Source: Clostridiales bacterium (lineage in GTDB: Bacteria > Bacillota > Clostridia > Lachnospirales > Lachnospiraceae). From it: DNA of 64,000 bases. The stretch covers positions 204,285 through 268,284 of the forward strand of contig JAHZHN010000002.1 of the NCBI GenBank assembly GCA_019420275.1. The letters run 5' to 3'. Positions 38,695 through 47,527 of the stretch are shown piece by piece. The translations under genes and the position numbers were made by a program. Numbering within the stretch: position 1 is the stretch's first letter; every line of letters begins with the position of its first letter. The notes below the pieces were generated by a model. The model searched no databases and was not told the origin of the DNA. It saw nothing but the letters and a program-made list of their open reading frames with translations.

Positions 38695-40611
38695 TTAGTA
38701 CAGCTTTGCTCCTGCCGGAATATGGTCATCTACCATGAGAAGATGAAGCTTTTCCTCTCCCTCTTCTGTATGAACTGCAGAAAGCAGCATACCGCAGGAG
38801 TCAATTCCCATCATCTTTCTTGGCGGCAGATTGGTAATTGCGATCAAAGTCTTTCCAATCAGCTCTTCCGGCTCATAATATGCATGGATTCCGCTTAAAA
38901 TTGTGCGGTCTTCGCCTGTTCCGTCATCCAAAGTAAACTGCAGAAGTTTCTTAGACTTTGGTACTGCAGCGCACTCTTTCACCTTCACAGCTCTGAAATC
39001 AGACTTGCTGAATGTATCAAAATCAACTTCATCCTCAAACAGCGGCTCAATCTCAACCTTAGAGAAATCAATCTTCTCTGCCGGTTTTTCCTGTGCCTTT
39101 GCAGTCTGAGCAGCATTGTTTGCTGCATTCTTTTCAGCGCCCAAGCTCTTCATGGTCGGGAATAATAATACGTCTCTGATTGCCTGAGAATCTGTTAACA
39201 GCATTACCAGCCGGTCAATTCCATAACCGATTCCTCCTGTCGGAGGCATTCCGATTTCCAATGCATTTAAGAAATCTTCATCTGTATGCTCTGCTTCTTC
39301 ATCTCCTGCTGCCGCATTCGCATCCTGCTGTGCAAAACGTTCTCTCTGATCGATCGGATCATTTAACTCAGAATATGCATTGCACATTTCCCATGTATTG
39401 ATAAATAATTCAAAACGCTCTACTTTTTCCGGATCTGACGGTTTTTTCTTTGTTAACGGAGAAATTGCCAGTGGGTGATCCATAACAAAAGTAGGCTGAA
39501 CCAGTTCTTTCTCACAGAATTCTTCAAAGAACAGATTAATGATATCTCCTTTTGTATGACGGTCTTCATATTCAACATGATGCTGATCTGCCAGTGCTTT
39601 GGCCTCTTCATCCGTTGCTACCGTATCAAAATCAATGCCGGTATATTTTTTGATGGCATCGTTCATTGTGATTCTTGTAAATGGTTTTCCAAGATCGATT
39701 TCTGTTCCATTATAGCTGATCACTGTTCCGCCGCAGACTGTTTCTGCAAGATAACGGAACATACTTTCTGTCAGATCCATCATTCCGTTGTAATCGGTAT
39801 ATGCCTGATATAATTCCATCAGAGTAAATTCCGGATTATGTCTTGTATCGACACCTTCATTACGGAATACACGTCCGATTTCGTAAACTTTTTCCAGACC
39901 TCCGACGATCAGTCTCTTCAGATAAAGCTCCAGAGAAATGCGGAGTTTTACGTCTTCGTTCAGCGCATTATAATGCGTCTCGAACGGTCTCGCTGCTGCT
40001 CCTCCTGCATTAGAAACCAGCATTGGTGTTTCCACTTCCATAAATCCTCTCTCATCAAGGAATTTACGAATTTCTTTGATGATCTTAGAACGCTTAATGA
40101 AAACTTCTTTGGATTCTGCATTCATGATAAGATCCACATATCTCTGACGGTATCTTGTATCGGTATCTGTCAGGCCATGGAACTTCTCTGGAAGCGGACG
40201 AAGACTCTTTGATAATAAGAGAACCTCTGTCGCATGGATGGATTTCTCTCCTGTCTTTGTTGTAAAGACAGTTCCTTTGATTCCTACGATATCACCAATA
40301 TCCATTTTCTTGAAATCTTTGTACTCTTCAACTCCGATTTCATCTCTGGCAACATAAGCCTGAATGCTTCCCTCAAGATCCTGAACGTTGCAGAAAGAAG
40401 CTTTTCCCATGACACGTTTGAACATCAAACGTCCTGCTACTGCCACTTCTTTACCTTCCAGTTCTTCATAATGCTCTTTGATTTCCATGGAATGATGCGT
40501 TACATCATATTTCATGATCTCAAAGGGATTCTTTCCTGCTTCCTGCAGATCCGCAAGCTTCTGTCTTCTTACTTTGATTAATTCGTTTGTATCTTTATTC
40601 TGTTGTGTCAC
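38695..40611 (-). CDS. lysS: Lysyl-tRNA synthetase (class II) with C-terminal tRNA-binding domain
   Basis: The 638-residue enzyme is about 140 residues longer than ordinary LysRS. Residues about 1-150 are the OB-fold anticodon domain. The class II core follows with GFMEVETPMLVSNAGGAAARPFETHYN (motif 2 region), RVFRNEGVDTRHNPEFT and GIGYGIDRLVMLLT (motif 3). A Lys/Ala linker near 505-525 leads to an EMAPII/Arc1p-type tRNA-binding OB fold (KSDFRAVKVKECAAVPKSKKLL ... NLPPRKMMGIDSCGMLL). This domain is usually the tail of methionyl-tRNA synthetase and should strengthen tRNA binding. It is the last gene of the argF-lysS cluster. Confidence 0.96.
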   Translation of the reverse strand: MTQQNKDTNELIKVRRQKLADLQEAGKNPFEIMKYDVTHHSMEIKEHYEELEGKEVAVAGRLMFKRVMGKASFCNVQDLEGSIQAYVARDEIGVEEYKDFKKMDIGDIVGIKGTVFTTKTGEKSIHATEVLLLSKSLRPLPEKFHGLTDTDTRYRQRYVDLIMNAESKEVFIKRSKIIKEIRKFLDERGFMEVETPMLVSNAGGAAARPFETHYNALNEDVKLRISLELYLKRLIVGGLEKVYEIGRVFRNEGVDTRHNPEFTLMELYQAYTDYNGMMDLTESMFRYLAETVCGGTVISYNGTEIDLGKPFTRITMNDAIKKYTGIDFDTVATDEEAKALADQHHVEYEDRHTKGDIINLFFEEFCEKELVQPTFVMDHPLAISPLTKKKPSDPEKVERFELFINTWEMCNAYSELNDPIDQRERFAQQDANAAAGDEEAEHTDEDFLNALEIGMPPTGGIGYGIDRLVMLLTDSQAIRDVLLFPTMKSLGAEKNAANNAAQTAKAQEKPAEKIDFSKVEIEPLFEDEVDFDTFSKSDFRAVKVKECAAVPKSKKLLQFTLDDGTGEDRTILSGIHAYYEPEELIGKTLIAITNLPPRKMMGIDSCGMLLSAVHTEEGEEKLHLLMVDDHIPAGAKLY

Positions 40612-40626
40612 TTTTCCAACTTCCTC

Positions 40627-41106
40627 TTACTTTCTCTGTACATCAATGACTCTGAATTCATTGACCTGATTAACACCTTCAACTCGAACAACATCCCCTA
40701 TTTTCTTTCCGAGAAGCTCTTTTCCAATCGGCGCTTCATTGGAAATCTTATTCTGAAGAATGTCTGCCTCTGTAGAACCTACAATATGATATGTGACTTC
40801 TCTTCCAAGAGAAATGTCTTCCAGAGTCACGAAACATCCAAGGCTGATGACACCTTTTTCAAACTTCTCATCGATGACAACAGCGTTCTTTAAAATCTGC
40901 TCGATCTCGTCGATACGCGCTTCCATGTCACGCTGTTCGTCTTTTGCTGCATCGTATTCTGCGTTCTCTGATAAGTCTCCCTGTTCTCTTGCTTCTTTGA
41001 TCTTCTGTGCAATTTCTTTACGTCTTACGACCTTTAATTCCTGTAATTCATCCTCTAATGCTTTTAAACCAGCCGGTGTTAAAATATTCTTCTTTGCCTC
41101 TGCCAT
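40627..41106 (-). CDS. greA: Transcription elongation factor GreA
   Basis: The 159-residue protein has the N-terminal coiled coil (LKALEDELQELKVVRRKEIA ... LSENAEYDAAKDEQ) with the acidic tip residues that reach the polymerase active site, and the C-terminal FKBP-like domain (GREVTYHIVGSTEADI ... GKELLGKKIGDVV). It rescues backtracked RNA polymerase by stimulating transcript cleavage. It has its own promoter at 41143-41172 and is followed after 15 bases by lysS. Confidence 0.97.
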   Translation of the reverse strand: MAEAKKNILTPAGLKALEDELQELKVVRRKEIAQKIKEAREQGDLSENAEYDAAKDEQRDMEARIDEIEQILKNAVVIDEKFEKGVISLGCFVTLEDISLGREVTYHIVGSTEADILQNKISNEAPIGKELLGKKIGDVVRVEGVNQVNEFRVIDVQRK

Positions 41107-41142
41107 AACACTCTTCCTTTCGTTCTAAATGTTAACTGATTA

Positions 41143-41172
41143 ATTATAGCTTACATAACTTTCTTTTGTCAA
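41143..41172 (-). promoter_or_regulatory. SigA promoter of greA-lysS
   Basis: TTGACA (41167-41172) and TATAAT (41143-41148), both perfect, lie 18 bases apart on the minus strand, about 37 bases before the greA ATG. Confidence 0.82.
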
Positions 41173-41201
41173 TTGATATTCTGTCTATTTCGCGCATCTG
41201 C

Positions 41202-42197
41202 CTATCTTCGGGCGGATTCCAGATAATTTGTCAAAAGTTCTTCCAGATCTTGATAGGTTTCTGTGTGATTTACTTTATCTCTTAGTTTTGCTGCTCCCGG
41301 AAATCCAAACGTATACCATGAGACATGTTTGCGCATTTCTCTTACACCGATGTATTCTCCTTTAAATTCAATCATCATACGTCCATGGCGCAGCATCATG
41401 GCAACGACCTCTTCCAAAGACGGACGAGGAAGGGTTTCTCCAGTTTCAAAATAATGAATCATCTCTCTGAAGATCCATGGATTTCCTTTGGCTCTCCTTC
41501 CGATCATAAACCCGTCACATCCGGTCTCCTCATACATCCGCTGAGCATCCTGCGGACAGGTGATATCCCCGTTTCCAATGACTGGGATAGACACGGCTTC
41601 CTTTACTCTGCGAATAATATCCCAATCTGCTTTTCCAGAGTAGTACTGTTCTCTCGTTCTTCCATGGACTGCGATCGCCTTTGCTCCGTTTTCCTCGGCA
41701 ATTTGTGCCATTTCTACTGCATTGATATGATCATCATCAAATCCTTTCCGGATTTTTACTGTCACTGGCACTTTTACTGAAGAAGCCACTGCCTTTATCA
41801 CTTCTCCTGCCAATTTAGGCTGCTTCATCAGCGCAGAACCGTCACCATTGTTTACAATCTTTGGAACCGGACATCCCATGTTGATATCGATCAACTGAAA
41901 TTTTCCATTGTCTACTTTTGCTGCCATCTCTCCCATAATATCCGGATCTGATCCGAAAATCTGAAGGGCCGCCGGCTGCTCTTTGGGATCTGTCGCCATC
42001 AGCGGTTCGGATTTGCGGTTGCCGTAGTACAGACCTTTGGCACTGACCATTTCCGTGCACATAAGCCCTGCTCCCTGTTCCTTGCACAGGAGACGGTAAG
42101 GCAGATCTGTTACTCCAGCCATTGGTGCCAGAGAAAATGGGTGCTCGATCACCACATTCCCAATCTGCAGAGGCTTTAATCTTTTATTGTTTTTCAT
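41202..42197 (-). CDS. dusB: tRNA-dihydrouridine synthase
   Basis: The 331-residue flavoenzyme has MAPMAGVTDLPYR at residue 24, the active-site Cys in DINMGCPVPKIV near residue 106, and FMN-binding segments KIRKGFDDDHINA, AIAVHGRTREQYYSG and IGNGDI. It reduces specific uridines of tRNA to dihydrouridine with NADPH. The sequence fits the DusB group. Its start overlaps the end of coaX by 14 bases, so the two are translated together. Confidence 0.94.
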   Translation of the reverse strand: MKNNKRLKPLQIGNVVIEHPFSLAPMAGVTDLPYRLLCKEQGAGLMCTEMVSAKGLYYGNRKSEPLMATDPKEQPAALQIFGSDPDIMGEMAAKVDNGKFQLIDINMGCPVPKIVNNGDGSALMKQPKLAGEVIKAVASSVKVPVTVKIRKGFDDDHINAVEMAQIAEENGAKAIAVHGRTREQYYSGKADWDIIRRVKEAVSIPVIGNGDITCPQDAQRMYEETGCDGFMIGRRAKGNPWIFREMIHYFETGETLPRPSLEEVVAMMLRHGRMMIEFKGEYIGVREMRKHVSWYTFGFPGAAKLRDKVNHTETYQDLEELLTNYLESARR

Positions 42198-42948
42198 ATA
42201 TCAACTCTAATCCCTTCAATGTCAGCATTCCATCATAATAATCAATCTCATCTACCTCCTGGGCAATCATTTTGCCCAGGCCTCCGGTCGCAATAACTTT
42301 GAGATTGTCGAATCCTGTCTGTTTTTTCATCTGCGCAATGATATGCTTGGTCTCACCTACAACACTGTAAAACAAACCAGCCTGCATACAGCTTACAGTT
42401 CTCGTGGCAAGAATCGTCTCAGGCTTTACGATTTCAATTTCCGGCAGCTTTGCCGCTCCCCGCACCAGGGCATTTGCAGATGTCCGGATTCCCGGCACGA
42501 TCACGCCTGCCAGAAATGTTCCGTTATCTGTTACCACATCATAGGTTGTTGCCGTTCCATAATCAATTACCAGCGCCGGTCCTCCAAATAATTCATATCC
42601 AGCTACCAGATTGACGATCTTGTCCGCTCCAACTTCTCCCGGATTCATACGGCTTAAATTAATGCCTGTTTTAACGCCGGGTCCTACAATGATCGGTTTG
42701 ATATTGAAATATTTCACAATTCCATTTACCAGGGAGTGCATGATATTGGGAACGACCGAGCAGATGATTGCTGCCTTTACTTCTTTGCAGTCTTTTCCTT
42801 TCGCTTTTAAAAGATCTGAAATGATCATTCCGTATTCATCAGATGTTCTCTGAATCTTTGTTGTAATACGGAAAGAATCGATGATTTCTTTCCGGCGAAA
42901 TACACCAATCGTAATATTTGTGTTCCCAACGTCCAATGCTAATAACAT
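42184..42948 (-). CDS. coaX: Type III pantothenate kinase
   Basis: The 254-residue protein starts with the ASKHA phosphate loop LALDVGNTNITIGVF and contains PGEVGADKIVNLVAG and ALVIDYGTATTYDVV, with a conserved catalytic Asp, and ATGGLGKMIA near the end. CoaX phosphorylates pantothenate, the first step of coenzyme A synthesis, and needs a monovalent cation. It lies four bases after the small DUF gene and overlaps dusB. Confidence 0.95.
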   Translation of the reverse strand: MLLALDVGNTNITIGVFRRKEIIDSFRITTKIQRTSDEYGMIISDLLKAKGKDCKEVKAAIICSVVPNIMHSLVNGIVKYFNIKPIIVGPGVKTGINLSRMNPGEVGADKIVNLVAGYELFGGPALVIDYGTATTYDVVTDNGTFLAGVIVPGIRTSANALVRGAAKLPEIEIVKPETILATRTVSCMQAGLFYSVVGETKHIIAQMKKQTGFDNLKVIATGGLGKMIAQEVDEIDYYDGMLTLKGLELIYEKQ

Positions 42949-42952
42949 ATCT

Positions 42953-43288
42953 CTATACCTCTTCCTCTTCTCCTAAAAAGAATACTTTGTAATATAATTC
43001 CAGGGATTCCCACAAATCCCTTTTTTCCTGCTGCATCTGTTTTATTTTCAGTGCGCCGCCAATTTCATCATAGAAAAAATCATTCTCCTCTGCCTGAGTC
43101 ACAAATGACAGCTTTCCATCTTCATCAAATTCAACGGTGAGAATTCCTCCTACTTCCTCTGTATACAATACACAGGCAATTTTCAGCTCATCTTTCACCT
43201 GATCCGGGAGCCCCTGAAAATCTTCATTCAGATAATATTTCTTCTGATATGCGTTGGAACCGCACAGGGTTACCTTATTTTGATACAT
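42953..43288 (-). CDS. Small conserved protein (DUF6145-like), unknown function
   Basis: This 111-residue cytoplasmic protein has an acidic composition, no membrane segment, and a beta-alpha pattern (IACVLYTEEVGGILTVEFDEDGKLSFVT, then a Lys/Gln-rich helix and a Tyr/Phe C-terminus). It resembles the DUF6145 family found in this operon position in Lachnospiraceae; the family name is from memory of context, not a search. It lies between birA and coaX. Confidence 0.6.
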   Translation of the reverse strand: MYQNKVTLCGSNAYQKKYYLNEDFQGLPDQVKDELKIACVLYTEEVGGILTVEFDEDGKLSFVTQAEENDFFYDEIGGALKIKQMQQEKRDLWESLELYYKVFFLGEEEEV

Positions 43289-43312
43289 AACAACTCCTTA
43301 TCATTTTTCCTT

Positions 43313-44296
43313 TTATACATAGCCCAAAATTCCGCGCACAGATACTTCGCCTGACAGCACCGTAGTCTTCCTTCCGGCATCGTCTTCTACCATCAGTTCT
43401 CCTTTGTGATTGATTCCGCGGGAAATAAAAAACTCCTCTTTGGATCCTCTCACCACACGAATTTTCTGATTCATATGAACCAACAAACGGTTGTACTCAT
43501 CCACAAACGCAGACAAATCTTCTGTCCTTAAAAACTGTTCGTAGTACTGCTCAAAATATTCCAGTACTTTAGCTGCCAGGGATGCCCTGTGGATCTTCTT
43601 TCCCGTCTCCATCTCAATCGAGGTCGCTTTATCTTTTAAATCTTCTGGAAATTTCTGAATGTTAGCATTAATTCCCACACCTACAACCACATAATTCAGT
43701 TCATCCATCTGCGCACTTAATTCTGTCAGGATTCCACAGATTTTCCTGCCGTCTGCGATGATATCATTTGGCCACTTGATCTGACACCTGAGACCTGTCT
43801 CCTCCATGATTGCTTTCTGCAGCGCAAGGGCAGCGATCAATGTCAGCATGGAACTATTTTCTATCGCAATCTGAGGCCGGAGCAAAAAACTCATCCAGAT
43901 TCCGCATCCTGCATCTCCAAGCCATCTGCGTCCTCTTCTGCCTTTTCCGCTGGTCTGCTTTTCTGCAACAACCGTTGTTCCATGCGAAACTCCTTCTTCT
44001 GCCAGTCTTCGGATTTCCAGATTGGTGGAATCTAGCGTTTCATAAAATCTGAAATCGCATCCCAGCCATTTTGTGTGCAGACTGCTTCCAATCTCTTCTG
44101 CTGTGACACTGTCCGGCATATTTAAAAGCTTATACCCTCTGTTGGTAACAGAATCAATCTGATATCCTTCTTCCTTCAGCGCGTTCATATATTTCCACAC
44201 TGCCGTTCTGGATACCTGAAGTTTTTCACAAAGTTCCTGGCCGGAGACATAATCCCCGGCCTCTTTTAATTCCTTTAGAATCCTGGTTTTCATCAT
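43313..44296 (-). CDS. birA: Bifunctional biotin-protein ligase / biotin operon repressor
   Basis: The 327-residue protein has an N-terminal winged helix (about 1-60; YVSGQELCEKLQVSRTAVWKYMNALKEEG). The biotin-protein ligase core carries the adenylate-binding loop GKGRRGRRWLGDAG near residue 120 and KWPNDIIADGRKICGILTE near 175. A C-terminal SH3-like domain closes the protein. It attaches biotin to carboxylases and, with biotinyl-AMP, represses biotin genes. An operator-like repeat lies at bioB (12410-12442). It begins one base after argF. Confidence 0.96.
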   Translation of the reverse strand: MMKTRILKELKEAGDYVSGQELCEKLQVSRTAVWKYMNALKEEGYQIDSVTNRGYKLLNMPDSVTAEEIGSSLHTKWLGCDFRFYETLDSTNLEIRRLAEEGVSHGTTVVAEKQTSGKGRRGRRWLGDAGCGIWMSFLLRPQIAIENSSMLTLIAALALQKAIMEETGLRCQIKWPNDIIADGRKICGILTELSAQMDELNYVVVGVGINANIQKFPEDLKDKATSIEMETGKKIHRASLAAKVLEYFEQYYEQFLRTEDLSAFVDEYNRLLVHMNQKIRVVRGSKEEFFISRGINHKGELMVEDDAGRKTTVLSGEVSVRGILGYV

Positions 44297-44297
44297 T

Positions 44298-45242
44298 TTA
44301 AGCCTGTTCTCCCAATGTGGCTACCATAACTGCTTTAATTGTATGCATCCTGTTTTCAGCCTCGTCAAAAATAACATCTGCGTTTTCTTCAAACACATCT
44401 TCTGTAATCTCATTTCCTTTCACTGCCGGCAGACAATGCATTACGATGGTGGTGTCTTTTCCAGTCTTCGCCAGCATCTCTTTGTTTACCTGATATGGTC
44501 TTAAAATTGCCATACGTTCTGCAGATTTCTCTTCTTCTCCCATGGAAACCCATACATCTGTATAAATACAGTCTGCGTCTTTTACTCCTTCATCCACATC
44601 TTCCGTAAATGTAAGTTTGGCTCCGGATTCTTTGGCATACTCTTTGCACAGTTCAATCAGCTCTTCTTTTGGCCAGAGACTCTTCGGTGCCAGACAGGTA
44701 AAGTTAACTCCCATCTTGGAACATCCGATCATCAGGGAATTCCCCATGTTATTCCTTCCGTCTCCCGCAAATACGAAGTTAAGACCTTTCAGTTTCCCAA
44801 ACTGTTCCTTTAATGTCAGGAAATCTGCCAGAATCTGTGTTGGATGATAATCATCCGTCAGACCATTCCAGACTGGTACTCCGCTGTACTTAGCCAGTTT
44901 CTCTACATTTTCATGTTTGAAGCCGCGAAATTCAATACCGTCAAACATCCTTCCAAGAACTCGTGCCGTATCTTCTACTGACTCCTTATGTCCCAGCTGA
45001 ATGTCATCTTTTCCAAGATATTCCGGATGTCCGCCTTCATCGATGCATCCAATTGTAAAAGCGCATCTTGTCCGTGTACTTGGTTTTTCAAAAATCAGGG
45101 CAACGTTCTTGCCTTTCAGGCTGTTTCCTGTAATTCCCTTTTTCTTGTCTGCTTTTAATTTTGCCGCAAGTTCCAGTAAATATTCAATCTCATCCGGCGT
45201 GAAATCTTTCAGCGTCAGAAAGTTTCTTCCTTTTAAATCCAT
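44298..45242 (-). CDS. argF: Ornithine carbamoyltransferase
   Basis: The 314-residue protein has the carbamoyl-phosphate motif EKPSTRTRCAF near residue 52, GIEFRGF near 98, the ornithine-binding region and VMHCLPAVKGNEIT near 266. It makes citrulline from ornithine and carbamoyl phosphate in arginine synthesis, or runs in reverse in arginine catabolism. No other arginine genes are in the window, so the direction cannot be told. A promoter stands at 45279-45307 and birA follows. Confidence 0.95.
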   Translation of the reverse strand: MDLKGRNFLTLKDFTPDEIEYLLELAAKLKADKKKGITGNSLKGKNVALIFEKPSTRTRCAFTIGCIDEGGHPEYLGKDDIQLGHKESVEDTARVLGRMFDGIEFRGFKHENVEKLAKYSGVPVWNGLTDDYHPTQILADFLTLKEQFGKLKGLNFVFAGDGRNNMGNSLMIGCSKMGVNFTCLAPKSLWPKEELIELCKEYAKESGAKLTFTEDVDEGVKDADCIYTDVWVSMGEEEKSAERMAILRPYQVNKEMLAKTGKDTTIVMHCLPAVKGNEITEDVFEENADVIFDEAENRMHTIKAVMVATLGEQA

Positions 45243-45278
45243 CTTTTGTTCCTCCGGTTTCTTACTTATTTATTTGCT

Positions 45279-45307
45279 ATTATATATGAACCATTCTTCG
45301 ATGACAA
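45279..45307 (-). promoter_or_regulatory. SigA promoter of the argF-birA-coaX-dusB cluster
   Basis: TTGTCA (45302-45307), 17 bases, TATAAT (45279-45284) on the minus strand, 37 bases before the argF ATG. Confidence 0.75.
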
Positions 45308-45312
45308 CCCTG

Positions 45313-45969
45313 CTAGACCTGTATTCCCAGGATTTCTGCACATTTTACTGCTACTGCCTCCCCTAACGAATGGTGGCTTTCTGCTGACAAATGACAGGCA
45401 TCAATATCGGATGGTCTGGCATGCTTGGCTGCATCCAGAAATTCAATTCCATGAAACTGTGCCCACTCCTCATAAATCGGCGCCAGCCTTCTGGAATATT
45501 TTATACCTCTCTCAAATCCCATCTCTTCCCCCGATGGAATCTCGCATAAATTTTCTCCCAGATAAGGCGGCGACATCAAAAGGATCTTTGCCGGCATTCC
45601 ATCCAGACGTTTTTGTGGCGTCACCGATAAAATCGTGCGGATCAGACGATCCACTGCCTTGCCGATATCCGTCGGTGTCAGCTGAAATCTGATTTTCAGG
45701 TCATTGGTTCCAAGCATCAGCACTACAAGGTCAATAGGACCATGGCTGTGCAGACATGGCTCCAAGTAGGAAAATCCGTTTCTTCCCGGCCGTATCTCAT
45801 CTTCAAAACAGGTCGTCCTGCCGTTTAACCCTTCCGGAATTACCAGCGCACCGCTGCCCAGCCGTTCCTGCACAATCGTCGTCCATCTTTGTTCATAGGG
45901 ATAACGAAACCCTGTGGACGGATCATAACCATAGGTATTTGAATCCCCATAACACAGAATCGTCTTCAT
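45313..45969 (-). CDS. SGNH/GDSL hydrolase
   Basis: The 218-residue protein has the SGNH blocks: CYGDSNTYGYDP at residue 5 (nucleophile Ser), a Gly in block II (GLNGRTT), LMLGTNDLK near residue 90 (Asn), and DACHLSAESHHSLG near 200 (Asp and His). There is no signal peptide, so it is a cytoplasmic esterase or arylesterase-like enzyme of unknown substrate. The start at 45969 follows AAGGAGGG at normal spacing; an ATG directly upstream is too close. It is a single gene between the argF promoter and the glnQ terminator. Confidence 0.88.
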   Translation of the reverse strand: MKTILCYGDSNTYGYDPSTGFRYPYEQRWTTIVQERLGSGALVIPEGLNGRTTCFEDEIRPGRNGFSYLEPCLHSHGPIDLVVLMLGTNDLKIRFQLTPTDIGKAVDRLIRTILSVTPQKRLDGMPAKILLMSPPYLGENLCEIPSGEEMGFERGIKYSRRLAPIYEEWAQFHGIEFLDAAKHARPSDIDACHLSAESHHSLGEAVAVKCAEILGIQV

Positions 45970-46053
45970 CATAACCCTCCTTATCTTCATGTTTCAGTTT
46001 CTGTCTGATATTTTTTATTCCATAGAAAACTTTTTAAAAATATGCTATAGAAT

Positions 46054-46096
46054 AAAAAATATCCCTGCAAAACCATGTTGCATGTTTTACAGGGAT
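46054..46096 (-). terminator. Intrinsic terminator of the amino-acid ABC transporter operon
   Basis: ATCCCTGTAAAACATG pairs imperfectly with CATGGTTTTGCAGGGAT; the minus-strand transcript ends in six U residues, nine bases after the ATPase stop. Confidence 0.85.
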
Positions 46097-46104
46097 GTGC
46101 TTGC

Positions 46105-46836
46105 TTATAACACCTGGTTTAAGAAATTGATCGTTCTTTCTTCTTTTGGATGTCCCAGAACTTCTTCCGGACTTCCTTCTTCTACAATGTGGCCGCCATC
46201 CATAAAAATGATACGGTCTGCGACTTCTCTCGCAAATCCCATCTCATGCGTTACAACGACCATGGTCATTCCTTGTTTTGCCAGCGTCTTCATAACATTC
46301 AATACTTCTCCGACCATTTCCGGATCCAGAGCGGATGTCGGCTCATCAAACAGCATGATATCCGGATGCATCGCAAGGGCTCTCGCGATCGCCACACGCT
46401 GTTTCTGTCCTCCGGAAAGCTGTGCCGGATATACGTCGGCTTTCTCTGCCAGTCCGACTTCCTTCAGCAGGCTCTCACCTACTCCGGTTGCCTGTTCCAG
46501 CGTCATCTTCTTCAATTCCACCGGTGCCATCGTAATATTTTCCATTACCGTTTTATGTGGGAACAGATTAAAGTGCTGGAACACCATTCCGATATTTTCA
46601 CGCACTTTATTGATATCTGTGCTCTTATCCGTGATATCATATCCATCGATGATAACCTGTCCCGCTGTAATGGATTCCAGACGGTTTAAACATCTTAAGA
46701 AAGTACTTTTTCCTGATCCGGAAGGTCCGATCAGGCATACAACCTCACCGTCTTTTACTTCGACGTCCATGCCTTTTAAAACTTCCAGATTTCCAAAATT
46801 TTTCACCAAACCTTTGACGATTACTTTATTTTCCAT
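46105..46836 (-). CDS. Polar amino-acid ABC transporter ATP-binding protein
   Basis: The 243-residue ATPase has Walker A GPSGSGKST near residue 33, signature LSGGQKQRVAIARAL near 139, Walker B IMLFDEPTSALDPE near 158 and the switch His in VVVTHEMGFA. It matches the GlnQ/TcyC group that energises uptake of glutamine, cystine or other polar amino acids. It overlaps the permease gene by 11 bases. The amino acid transported cannot be fixed from sequence. Confidence 0.93.
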   Translation of the reverse strand: MENKVIVKGLVKNFGNLEVLKGMDVEVKDGEVVCLIGPSGSGKSTFLRCLNRLESITAGQVIIDGYDITDKSTDINKVRENIGMVFQHFNLFPHKTVMENITMAPVELKKMTLEQATGVGESLLKEVGLAEKADVYPAQLSGGQKQRVAIARALAMHPDIMLFDEPTSALDPEMVGEVLNVMKTLAKQGMTMVVVTHEMGFAREVADRIIFMDGGHIVEEGSPEEVLGHPKEERTINFLNQVL

Positions 46837-47512
46837 ATGACATTCTCCTTTCCAGAATTTTAGCCACCTTAGAAAGGATTGTGCAGATCACAAGATAATA
46901 GATTGCTGCAATCACGTACACATATAATACTCCGGCTGACTCATTGGCTGAAATCATTCTCGCATTCATCGTCAGCTCTCGGATACCGATAACAGAAATC
47001 AAAGATGTATCTTTTAATGAGATAATAAACTGATTGATAATGGACGGAAGCATCGTACGGATTGCCTGAGGAAGGATTACCTTTCTCATAGCTTTTCCAT
47101 ATGTCAGTCCAAGGCTTCTTGCAGCCTCCATCTGTCCTTTGTCCACTGCTTCAATACCACCGCGGACAATCTCTGCCATATAGGCACCAGCATTCAAGCT
47201 GAGTGCGATACATCCAGCAGTAAAAACTCCTCCCAGATCATTCCAGCTAATGCCAAAGACTGGTCTTAAGATGGTACCTCCTACACCATAGTACATGATG
47301 AATACCTGTACGATCAGAGGCGTTCCTCGTATAATATCTACATAAATACTGGAAATAACATTCAGCACCTTATTGTGGGCAATGCTGAACATTCCAAATA
47401 TAACTCCCAGAATGCTGGCACAGATCAGGGATACGATCGTCAGCTGCAGTGTGAGAATCAGAGCTTCGTTAAAGGTCGGTGCATAATATGAGAATAATTC
47501 TATAAAATTCAT
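46826..47512 (-). CDS. Polar amino-acid ABC transporter permease
   Basis: The 228-residue permease has five hydrophobic helices and the family motif LSLNAGAYMAEIVRGGIEAVDKGQ with AARSLGLTYGKAMRKVILPQA near residue 125 (the EAA loop contacting the ATPase). It is of the His/Glu/Gln/Arg type. It lies 15 bases after the binding-protein gene and overlaps the ATPase gene. Confidence 0.93.
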   Translation of the reverse strand: MNFIELFSYYAPTFNEALILTLQLTIVSLICASILGVIFGMFSIAHNKVLNVISSIYVDIIRGTPLIVQVFIMYYGVGGTILRPVFGISWNDLGGVFTAGCIALSLNAGAYMAEIVRGGIEAVDKGQMEAARSLGLTYGKAMRKVILPQAIRTMLPSIINQFIISLKDTSLISVIGIRELTMNARMISANESAGVLYVYVIAAIYYLVICTILSKVAKILERRMSYGK

Positions 47513-47527
47513 GTCCTAACCTCAGTT

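Noticed and set aside
45989..46840. A long plus-strand open frame of about 283 codons opposite the amino-acid ABC ATPase gene
   Set aside because: It is antisense to a gene with complete Walker and signature motifs, has no ribosome site, and its composition is that of a mirrored coding frame.
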